Notes under the pieces: generated by a model
Told to the model about the DNA's origin: nothing
Databases searched by the model: none
The model's input: the letters and a program-made list of their open reading frames with translations, nothing else
Program-made: the position numbers and the translations under genes
Shown here: positions 57,091 through 64,000 of the stretch, in pieces
Layout: the number at the start of each line of letters is the position of its first letter
Position numbering within the stretch: position 1 is the first letter of the stretch
Assembly: GCA_902554325.1 (NCBI GenBank)
Contig: CACDOH010000003.1
Span: 1-64,000, forward strand
Source of the DNA: an uncultured Pelagibacteraceae bacterium
GTDB lineage: Bacteria; Pseudomonadota; Alphaproteobacteria; Pelagibacterales; AG-422-B15
DNA length: 64,000 bases
Reading direction: 5' to 3'

Positions 57091-57951
57091 ATGCTAGAAA
57101 AAGAATTTGAACTAGGATCTGAAAAGATAGTTACATACAAGAAGGAAAATCCCGGTGCAGATAAATTTTACTTTTCTCATGCAAATGGATTTAGTGGTAA
57201 AGTCTATAACAAACTATTATCAAACATTAGTGATAGTTACGAAGTAATAACTTATGATATGCGGGGTCATGGAAATACCACTCTAAAAGCCGATCCAAAC
57301 AAATTAAAATCTTGGTACACTTTTAAAAATGACCTAATAGAACTTATCAAAATAGAAAATAAACCTGTTGTGCTTTCAGGCCATTCAATGGGTGGAACAG
57401 CAAGTTTGCTTGTGGCTTTGTCTAATCCTGATCTTGTGAGTAAGTTAATACTTGTTGATCCAGTAATGTTACCCTTGAGATATATTTTAACTTATAAGTT
57501 TTTACAATTTACTGGCCTTTCTCATTTAGTGAATCCACTAGCAAAAAATGCATCTATAAGAAGAAATGGATGGTCAAGTAAAGATGATGCTTTTCAATAT
57601 TTCTCAAAAAAAAATTTATTTAAACATATTGATGAACAAATTATCAGAGATTACGTCGAATATTGCACCTATACTGACCAAGACAATGAGCTCAAACTTA
57701 AATGCGAACCAAGCTGGGAATCAGCTTGCTTCAAGTTGACATCGCATGAAGTTTGGTTTGATCTAAAAAGAATAAACATACCTTTAAAAATAATTCTCAC
57801 TCCTAACAGTGTGGTCTGCAATAAGCTGAGTCAGAAGAGAATTAAGAAATATAACCCTCAAACGGAAATATGCTTTATTAAAGACACAAGTCACATGCTT
57901 CCTTTGGAGAAAACAACTGAAGTATCAAGAGAAATCAATAATTTTCTGTAA
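57091..57951 (+). CDS. Alpha/beta hydrolase
   Basis: 286-residue alpha/beta-hydrolase fold protein. The nucleophile elbow is GHSMGG with its catalytic Ser, the oxyanion region is FSHANGFSGKVYNKLL, YDMRGHGNT is typical, and DTSHMLPLEKT holds the catalytic His near the end. No signal peptide, so cytosolic. Substrate not identifiable; esters or lactones are general possibilities. It starts 4 bp after the DUF4396 gene. Confidence 0.87.
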   Translation: MLEKEFELGSEKIVTYKKENPGADKFYFSHANGFSGKVYNKLLSNISDSYEVITYDMRGHGNTTLKADPNKLKSWYTFKNDLIELIKIENKPVVLSGHSMGGTASLLVALSNPDLVSKLILVDPVMLPLRYILTYKFLQFTGLSHLVNPLAKNASIRRNGWSSKDDAFQYFSKKNLFKHIDEQIIRDYVEYCTYTDQDNELKLKCEPSWESACFKLTSHEVWFDLKRINIPLKIILTPNSVVCNKLSQKRIKKYNPQTEICFIKDTSHMLPLEKTTEVSREINNFL

Positions 57952-57998
57952 ATTAACTATATCTATTATCTGAATGCCAAATCAGTTAAAATAATAGA

Positions 57999-59087
57999 AT
58001 GGATAATTTTTTAGACTTAGTTTCATCAGTTTGGTCACAAGGAGTGTTTGGAGTAGATTTCAATAATGTACTAATCGGTATTCTAATTCTTATACTTTTT
58101 GTCTTATTCAGATCTTTATTTTCAAAGATTGTTGTTGGTAGATTGAAAGCTATTGTAAAAAAATCTTCAACTCAAATTGATGACGAGGTTTTAGAAGCCT
58201 TTGATGGTCCACTGAGATTTTTTCCAATCGTAATCGGGGTATACATCAGCACTCAATATTTAAATTTAAACAGTACACTTGAAATAATTGCCGCAAATCT
58301 AAATACATCACTCATAACAATTCAAATATTCTGGTTCCTTTATAAAGTAATTGATCCTTTTTCTTTTTTTATTCATAAATTTGGTGAACTGTTAACGTAT
58401 GATTTAATTGATTGGGGTGTAAGGATACTTAAATTCTTTATCTTTATTATTGGAGGTGCGGCAGTACTTGAAATATGGGGTATTAAGGTTGGACCCATAT
58501 TGGCTGGTCTTGGATTATTAAGTGTTGCTGTTGCTTTAGGTGCTCAAGATTTATTTAAAAACTTAATTTCAGGTATACTGATACTTCTTGAAAAAAGATT
58601 TCAAAACGGTGATTGGATAAAAGTAGAAAATATAGTTGAAGGCACTGTAGAAAAAATTGGATTTCGCTCAACGCTAGTAAGAAGATTTGACTCCTCGCCG
58701 GTAATGGTCCCAAACTTTAATTTTGCCGAAAACGCCGTAACAAACTTTAGTAATATGAAAAGTCGCCGAATTTATTGGACCATTGGTTTAGAATATCGAA
58801 CAACACATGATCAGTTAAGAAAAATAAGAGACGAGATTGAAAAATATTTAACGGATAATGGAAATTTTGTTAAATCAACCGAACAACCATTGTTTGTTAG
58901 AATAGAAAAATTCTCTGACAGCTCTATTGATTTGTTGGTTTATTGTTTTGCTACCACTACAAATTGGGGAGAATGGTTAGAGATAAAAGAAAACTTAGCT
59001 TTCGAGATTAAAGGTATTGTTGAGAAGAATGATGCTGGCTTTGCTTTCCCTTCTCAATCTATATATATAGAAAAAGGAACAACCTAA
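57999..59087 (+). CDS. MscS-family mechanosensitive ion channel
   Basis: 362 residues: four or five N-terminal hydrophobic helices, the pore-lining helix VGPILAGLGLLSVAVALGAQ followed by DLFKNLISGILILLEKRFQ, then the beta domain beginning NGDWIKVENIVEGTVEKIGFRST and the C-terminal alpha/beta domain. Such channels open under membrane tension and let small solutes escape during osmotic downshock. The extra N-terminal helices place it among the longer MscS-like forms. Convergent overlap of 4 bp with gshA. Confidence 0.92.
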   Translation: MDNFLDLVSSVWSQGVFGVDFNNVLIGILILILFVLFRSLFSKIVVGRLKAIVKKSSTQIDDEVLEAFDGPLRFFPIVIGVYISTQYLNLNSTLEIIAANLNTSLITIQIFWFLYKVIDPFSFFIHKFGELLTYDLIDWGVRILKFFIFIIGGAAVLEIWGIKVGPILAGLGLLSVAVALGAQDLFKNLISGILILLEKRFQNGDWIKVENIVEGTVEKIGFRSTLVRRFDSSPVMVPNFNFAENAVTNFSNMKSRRIYWTIGLEYRTTHDQLRKIRDEIEKYLTDNGNFVKSTEQPLFVRIEKFSDSSIDLLVYCFATTTNWGEWLEIKENLAFEIKGIVEKNDAGFAFPSQSIYIEKGTT

Positions 59088-60418
59088 AAAGACTCCTTTT
59101 GAAAAAGCTCTTTGTGATTAAGGGTATCTTGTGCATAGTAGTTTTTAATCATTCGCATTGAATTAGACTCTTTGTTCTTAATAATATCTTTTAGAAAATC
59201 TAAATGAACTGCTTCACTATCACCATATAAATTTAATTTTCCACGTCTGTTTAAGCCCTCTGAGGAAATTTTTACTATTTGTTCTGCTAAATCCCATCCT
59301 TCAATATTATTAATAGTTGAGTTGAGACCATTCTTTAAAACGTCTGCTCTAAAATTCATTAAATCAGTGTAATGGAGCTGTCTTGTGATGCTCAAAGCTT
59401 CCTCAAGAGCAGTCTCATCATAAAGTATGCCTGTCCAAAAAGCTGGTAATGCACATAGTGTTTTGTACCCTCCTGCGTCAGCTCCTCTCATTTCAATAAA
59501 TGTTTTTAATCTTACTTCAGTGAATATGGTAGAAATATGATCAGCCCAATCTTTAATTGTAATTTGATCTTTGGAAAATTCGTTATGCTTACCCTCAATT
59601 AAGTCTGCGAATGAATAATCTGTGCATCTTATATAATTACCATCTCTTATAAGAGCATAAACAGGAATATCTAAAGCAAAGTCTACATACTTTTCAAAAC
59701 TCATGTTTGGCTCAGTAAGAAATTTAGGTATGCCCGTCCGATCTGAATCTGTTCTTGTCCACACATGTCCTCTATAACTTTCAAATCCTGATAGTTGGTT
59801 ATTTTTAAATGGTGAGTTAGCAAATAAGCCTGTCACTAATGGTTGAATTACAGATGAAACATTGATTTTTTTTCCCATATCTTCTTCTGAAGTAAAATCA
59901 AAATTAGCTTGCACTGTTGCAGATTGATACATCATCTCTAAACCCAATCCACCAAGCGACCTCATATAGGGAGTCATAATTTCTGCATATCTTTTTTTGG
60001 GAACCATTGTTATTTCTTCAAGAGTACCTATGGGTAAGAAGCCAATTCCTAAAAATCCAATATTATATTTTTTTTCTAATTTTTTAGTTAAATCCAGATG
60101 ACTGTTGATTTCACTACATGTTTCATGAACTGATTTAAGTGGAGCGCCGGACAACTCAAATTGACCTCCAGGTTCAAGAGTTATACTTGCATTATTCTTT
60201 GAGAGAGCAATTGTATTGTTACCTTCTTTAACTTCTTTCCAGCCATCTTTCACAAAATCTTGAAAGATAGCTTGAATACTCACATCGCCATCATAGGGGA
60301 TCAAAGATAAATCATTTTGCTTAAAAATAAATTTCTCATGCTCAGTACCTATCCTGAGAGTGCTATCTTTCTTTATTCCTTCACTGAAGTAATTTACTAA
60401 ATCTTGTTTATTAATCAT
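59084..60418 (-). CDS. gshA: Glutamate-cysteine ligase, plant/alphaproteobacterial type
   Basis: First enzyme of glutathione synthesis. The 444 residues belong to the group shared by plants and alphaproteobacteria: RIGTEHEKFIFKQNDLSLIPYDGD, ITLEPGGQFELSGAPL, and MRGADAGGYKTLCALPAFW. Two cysteines used for redox control in plants are not obviously kept. It overlaps rsmE by 8 bp on the same strand (rsmE-gshA unit). gshB is not in the window. Confidence 0.95.
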   Translation of the reverse strand: MINKQDLVNYFSEGIKKDSTLRIGTEHEKFIFKQNDLSLIPYDGDVSIQAIFQDFVKDGWKEVKEGNNTIALSKNNASITLEPGGQFELSGAPLKSVHETCSEINSHLDLTKKLEKKYNIGFLGIGFLPIGTLEEITMVPKKRYAEIMTPYMRSLGGLGLEMMYQSATVQANFDFTSEEDMGKKINVSSVIQPLVTGLFANSPFKNNQLSGFESYRGHVWTRTDSDRTGIPKFLTEPNMSFEKYVDFALDIPVYALIRDGNYIRCTDYSFADLIEGKHNEFSKDQITIKDWADHISTIFTEVRLKTFIEMRGADAGGYKTLCALPAFWTGILYDETALEEALSITRQLHYTDLMNFRADVLKNGLNSTINNIEGWDLAEQIVKISSEGLNRRGKLNLYGDSEAVHLDFLKDIIKNKESNSMRMIKNYYAQDTLNHKELFQKESF

Positions 60419-61130
60419 TATATATGCTGTTCATTACTAGCGAGGAAGCAACAACTCCAGCTGTTTCAGATTTAAGAATATTACTACCAAGGGTTACTGG
60501 TACAGAATTCTTTATGCTTCCTAAATCTGTCATTTCGTTTGGAGAAAAATCACCTTCTGGACCGATTACAATTCCAATACTTTCATTAAGTAATAAATTT
60601 ATTTTATTAATTGCGCTAGTATTTTTTTCAAGTGAGCAGAAAATAAGTTTATCATAACTCATTGTTTTAATCATTTCACTAAAAGAGATTAAATAATTAA
60701 ATGAAGGCAAATTTACTCTACTCGACTGCTCGCATGCCTCAATAGAGATTAGTCTTAATCTCTCAAGATTAATTTTTTTATTATTTGTTCTCTCCATTAA
60801 TACTGGCTGGAAAGAAGTTATTCCAATCTCTGTACATTTCTGCACCATAAACTCCATAGGAGATCTCTTTATAGGTGAGAAAAATAGAGTAATATTGTGT
60901 CTATCGATCTCATTTTCTTTACATTCCTTTAATTTCAGCTTACATATTTTTTTTGAATTGCTCACAACTTCAGCTATACATTCAAATTTGTCATTAAAAA
61001 GTGAAATATGGTCTCCAATTTTACACCTAATAACATTGTTTACATAATGAGATTTATCATCTTCTAAAGAAACAGTTTCTCCTGACTTTAAGGCTGAAGT
61101 TATAAAAATTCTATTTTTTATCTTAGTCAT
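60411..61130 (-). CDS. rsmE: 16S rRNA (uracil-1498-N3)-methyltransferase
   Basis: SPOUT-class enzyme methylating N3 of U1498 in the decoding site. The 239 residues have an N-terminal PUA-like domain (RIFITSALKSGETVSLEDDKSHYVNNVIR) and the catalytic domain with KRSPMEFMVQKCTEIGI, IGPEGDFSPNEM and the final LGSNILKSETAGVVAS knot motif. It heads the rsmE-gshA unit, divergent from ubiA by 29 bp. Confidence 0.94.
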   Translation of the reverse strand: MTKIKNRIFITSALKSGETVSLEDDKSHYVNNVIRCKIGDHISLFNDKFECIAEVVSNSKKICKLKLKECKENEIDRHNITLFFSPIKRSPMEFMVQKCTEIGITSFQPVLMERTNNKKINLERLRLISIEACEQSSRVNLPSFNYLISFSEMIKTMSYDKLIFCSLEKNTSAINKINLLLNESIGIVIGPEGDFSPNEMTDLGSIKNSVPVTLGSNILKSETAGVVASSLVMNSIYND

Positions 61131-61159
61131 TTATATATATTAAATTCATAATATTAGTT

Positions 61160-62026
61160 TTGAGGAAATACAAGTTGCAGAAGTATATTCATTTATTAAG
61201 ACTCCATCAGCCCAATGGATTTATGTTACTAATGTTACCATGTTTTTGGGGAATATTTGCAGCTTTTAGCTCGTTTAAAGATATACATAACAATCTTCTC
61301 ACCATTATCTTATTCGCCATTGGCTCGGTCGTGATGAGATCTGCAGGTTGTGTAATAAATGATATATTTGATAAAGATCTTGATAAGCATGTAAGCAGAA
61401 CATCAAAAAGACCTTTGGCAAGTGGAGCTATCAGCACAATTGAAGCAATCACAATATTTTGTCTATTGTGTCTTGTCGGACTTGCAATATTGCTTTCATT
61501 AAACAAGACGGCAATTATGATTGGATTTATTTCATTTTTTCTTTTTATATTATACCCTCTTATGAAAAGGATTACATATTGGCCACAGCTATTTCTTGGT
61601 CTAACTTTTAATATTGGTGTTATTATTGGATATGTATCCATTAATGGGAATATTTCTTTATCTATCTTCTTCTTATATCTTGCAGGAATTTTTTGGACTT
61701 TAGGTTACGATACAATATATGCCCATCAGGACCGGGAGGATGACTTAAGAATTGGAATAAAATCAACAGCTATTTTGTTTGGAAATAATTCAAAATTATG
61801 GATTTCTTCTTTTTATTTGTTAATGATTATCTGCCTATTAATCTTTGGCCAATTATCTGATTTTAAATATTTATATTATACTTCTCTTCTTCTCGTAGGA
61901 TTTCATTTGTTATTTCAATTATTCAAACTAGATATTTATAATAGTGAAGTGTGTCTAGAAATTTTTAAAAGTAATCGGTATACTGGCGCATTAATTATGT
62001 TCTCTTTACTACTAACACTGATTTGA
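61160..62026 (+). CDS. ubiA: 4-hydroxybenzoate polyprenyltransferase
   Basis: Inner-membrane enzyme attaching the polyprenyl chain to 4-hydroxybenzoate in ubiquinone synthesis. The 288 residues have eight to nine helices and both aspartate motifs, NDIFDKDLDKHVSRTSKRPL and YDTIYAHQDREDD. The frame begins with TTG at 61160 (RKYKLQKYIHLLRLHQPNGF); no ATG is found close upstream in frame, so TTG is the likely start. pmbA begins 3 bp after the stop. Confidence 0.94.
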   Translation: MRKYKLQKYIHLLRLHQPNGFMLLMLPCFWGIFAAFSSFKDIHNNLLTIILFAIGSVVMRSAGCVINDIFDKDLDKHVSRTSKRPLASGAISTIEAITIFCLLCLVGLAILLSLNKTAIMIGFISFFLFILYPLMKRITYWPQLFLGLTFNIGVIIGYVSINGNISLSIFFLYLAGIFWTLGYDTIYAHQDREDDLRIGIKSTAILFGNNSKLWISSFYLLMIICLLIFGQLSDFKYLYYTSLLLVGFHLLFQLFKLDIYNSEVCLEIFKSNRYTGALIMFSLLLTLI

Positions 62027-62029
62027 TAT

Positions 62030-63361
62030 ATGAATTTTGAAATCACAGCTCAAAAAATTATTGAAAAGACTCTCAAAAGTGGAGCTACTGATTGCGATGT
62101 TGTGCTTGCAAAGGCAAGTGGGAAATCAATCAGCTGCAGAAAACAGAATATAGAAGATCTTGAAGAGTCAAATGATAGCACCATTGGAATAAGAGCGCTG
62201 GTTGATCAGAAGCAAGCTTTTGTTTCTTCATCTGAAGTAGATGATGATAATATAGAAACACTTGTAAACAAGTGTGTATCCATGGCAAAATTAGCACCCA
62301 TTGACGATACGGCTGTCTTGGGCGATAGTTCATTATTCGAGAGCGAAATAGGTAATTTAGAATTACATCAAAGTGAAGAGACTTACACTGAAGTTCTAAT
62401 AGACTCAGTTAAGGAGTGTGAAGAAGCAGCTCTTTCAGTGCCTGGGATAAGTAATTCAGAAGGGGCTGGAGCATCTTTTTCACAGGGCGAATTCTACTTA
62501 GCGACTAGTAATGGATTCCAGGGAGGATACAAATCATCAACCAATTCTATATCTTGTTCTGTTCTAGCTGGTGATGGACAAAGTATGGAAAGAGATTATG
62601 ATTACTCTGTATCAAGACATTTTTCAGATTTGCGATCAGCTAAAGAAATTGGAACATCAGCGGCAAACAAAACATTAAAACGTTTAAATCCAAAAAAAAT
62701 AAAATCAACAAAACTTCCGGTAATATTTGATAAAAGAATTAGTAATGGCTTAATCGGATATCTTGCTGGAGCAATATCAGGTCCATCTATCGCAAGAGGA
62801 ACAAGTTTTCTAAAGGATAGTCTTGGAAAACAAATTTTCAAAAAAGATGTAACTATAATCGATGATCCGGGAATTCTCAAAGGGTTGGGCTCTAAACCGT
62901 TTGATGGAGAAGGAATTCAGGTCAGTAAAAAAGAAATTGTGTCCAATGGAAAACTCAATACTTGGATTTTAAATACCTCAACAGCAAAGAAGCTTAACTT
63001 TAAAACAACAGGAAACGCATCACGTTCTGTTGGAGCACCTCCAGGTGTATCAACATCAAATTTTTTTATGACTAATGGAATACTGTCCTATGATGATATG
63101 ATCAAATCTATTAAATATGGTTTTTATGCAAATGAACTAATTGGAATGGGCGTTAACTTAGTTACAGGCGATTATAGTATGGGTGCTAGTGGCATGCTGA
63201 TTGAAAATGGCGAAATTACTCATGCTGTAAGTGAAGTAACTATAGCTTCAAATCTTACAGAAATGTTTTTAAATTTATCCGCTGCTAATGATCTTGAGTT
63301 CAAGTACCGAACCAACGCTCCTACAGTTCTAATTGAGCATATGACACTGGCAGGAAAATAA
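62030..63361 (+). CDS. pmbA: TldE/PmbA family metalloprotease-like protein
   Basis: 443 residues of the TldD/TldE family. PmbA (TldE) forms a heterodimer with TldD that processes ribosomally made peptides such as microcin B17 and degrades CcdA. It lacks the HExxxH motif of TldD, as expected for TldE. Family segments: SRQxxE-like region near residue 35 (SCRKQNIEDLEES), SNSEGAG, RSVGAPPGVSTSNFFM, and GANELIGMGVNLVTGDYSMGASGMLIENGE-like end. The partner tldD is not in the window. Confidence 0.92.
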   Translation: MNFEITAQKIIEKTLKSGATDCDVVLAKASGKSISCRKQNIEDLEESNDSTIGIRALVDQKQAFVSSSEVDDDNIETLVNKCVSMAKLAPIDDTAVLGDSSLFESEIGNLELHQSEETYTEVLIDSVKECEEAALSVPGISNSEGAGASFSQGEFYLATSNGFQGGYKSSTNSISCSVLAGDGQSMERDYDYSVSRHFSDLRSAKEIGTSAANKTLKRLNPKKIKSTKLPVIFDKRISNGLIGYLAGAISGPSIARGTSFLKDSLGKQIFKKDVTIIDDPGILKGLGSKPFDGEGIQVSKKEIVSNGKLNTWILNTSTAKKLNFKTTGNASRSVGAPPGVSTSNFFMTNGILSYDDMIKSIKYGFYANELIGMGVNLVTGDYSMGASGMLIENGEITHAVSEVTIASNLTEMFLNLSAANDLEFKYRTNAPTVLIEHMTLAGK

Positions 63362-63426
63362 GCTTTTTAGCCATAAACCAATATTTAGATTTAAATTTTC
63401 TGTAATAGTATTATGAATACCTTCTC

Positions 63427-64000
63427 ATGACTGGATCGCAGATATTAACAAGGTTATTCAGAGATAGTATAAAACCTTACGCATCAAGATTAGCAAGCTC
63501 CTTATTCTTTATGGTAATAATAGCCCTATCAACAGGTGCGACTGCTTGGCTGCTTGACCCTGCAATTGACAAAATTTTTCTTGATAAAGATGAGTCAATG
63601 TTGTTATTAATTCCAATTGCAATAATTCTTACACTGCTTATTAAAAGTGTTGCAACCTACATCCAGGTTGTGCTTTTAAATGGTGTAGCGCAAAATATTA
63701 TTGCAGACACACAAATAAAATTATTCAAAAAAATTATCAATGCTGACTTATCTTGGCTTCATAAGATACACTCAGCAAAGATAATTTCTAATTTTCTGTA
63801 TGACGTTACTTTACTTCAAGATGCAGTTAGTAGCAGTCTTGCTAATGGAGTTAAGGATTTACTGACACTCATTTGCCTACTTGGCGTTATGTATTACCAA
63901 GACTGGCAACTAGCAACTATAGCAATTATAGCTTTCCCTTTAGTCGGAGTATTGACAAGAAGATTGGGCAAAAGAGTAAAAAAAGCCTCGACAGAAACAC
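63427..64000 (+). CDS. MsbA-type ABC exporter, N-terminal part (3' end outside window)
   Basis: About 191 residues are visible from the ATG at 63427, running off the right edge. They form the first transmembrane helices and coupling loops of a type IV ABC exporter: SSLFFMVIIALSTGATAWLLDPAIDKIF is the typical MsbA opening, and KIINADLSWLHKIHSAKIISNFLYDV corresponds to the intracellular loop. Likely a lipid A/phospholipid flippase with a C-terminal ATPase outside the window. An earlier ATG at 63413 hits a stop after five codons. Confidence 0.85.
   Translation, partial: MTGSQILTRLFRDSIKPYASRLASSLFFMVIIALSTGATAWLLDPAIDKIFLDKDESMLLLIPIAIILTLLIKSVATYIQVVLLNGVAQNIIADTQIKLFKKIINADLSWLHKIHSAKIISNFLYDVTLLQDAVSSSLANGVKDLLTLICLLGVMYYQDWQLATIAIIAFPLVGVLTRRLGKRVKKASTET

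Noticed and set aside
61207-61641. 144-residue minus-strand ORF
   Set aside because: Antisense to ubiA, whose aspartate motifs are clear in the plus frame.
1-64000. CRISPR arrays, insertion sequences, prophage or integrative elements
   Set aside because: No regularly spaced repeats, transposase, integrase, flanking repeats at tRNAs or anomalous gene clusters were seen.

Overview
The window is a contiguous, gene-dense stretch of an AT-rich, streamlined bacterial chromosome. I read it as a planktonic marine alphaproteobacterium. Evidence: a proteorhodopsin; a DUF1476 (ATP synthase zeta-inhibitor type) gene divergent from purC-purS-purQ-purL; a DUF1289 protein; class II DAHP synthase; plant/alphaproteobacterial-type glutamate-cysteine ligase; near-zero intergenic spacing with many 1-8 bp overlaps; and no insertion sequence, prophage, integrase or CRISPR array. 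A lineage near HIMB59/AEGEAN-169 or another proteorhodopsin-bearing surface-ocean alphaproteobacterium fits, but I could not test this by phylogeny. No stretch longer than 300 bases lacks a gene; the longest (50626-50898) holds a cobalamin riboswitch.

Layout. 1-11.9 kb (minus): the transcription/translation block tRNA-Tyr, tRNA-Gly, tuf, tRNA-Trp, secE, nusG, rplKAJL, rpoB, rpoC (3' end outside the window), probably read from a promoter near 11.95 kb. 12-20.8 kb: rlmB, an unannotated 32-residue membrane peptide, tRNA-Thr, a membrane fatty-acid-hydroxylase-type protein, NAD-dependent formate dehydrogenase, class II aldolase, glycerol kinase, nadK, a two-gene surface unit (a secreted six-cysteine protein plus an intimin-type beta-barrel with no passenger), tRNA-Leu and a blue-type proteorhodopsin with its terminator. 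20.9-31 kb: a CinA-like protein, sfsA, map, purB, a lysine-rich membrane-anchored protein, DUF1476, purCSQL, grxD, a DUF2817 protein and rpsD. 31-43.7 kb (minus): trmJ, cimA, cysS, gltX and nadE packed end to end, then class II DAHP synthase, a crotonase, DUF6632, glmS and glmU.

43.7-64 kb: a HAD phosphatase and an MFE-2-like dehydrogenase; two separate pairs of acyl-CoA dehydrogenases, each pair with one member keeping the helix-G catalytic Glu and one lacking it; a B12-riboswitch-controlled TonB receptor with a DUF6580 membrane protein; phosphomannomutase; a TauE/SafE permease; an RNA polymerase omega subunit with a very long acidic tail; DUF1289 and DUF4396 proteins, an alpha/beta hydrolase, an MscS channel, gshA, rsmE, ubiA, pmbA and the start of an MsbA-type ABC exporter.

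Together these describe a light-assisted heterotroph that can take up corrinoids, phosphorylate glycerol, oxidise formate to NADH and degrade acyl-CoAs. The most unusual features are the passenger-less intimin barrel with its secreted neighbour, the B12 receptor/DUF6580 unit, the tailed omega subunit and the paired acyl-CoA dehydrogenases.
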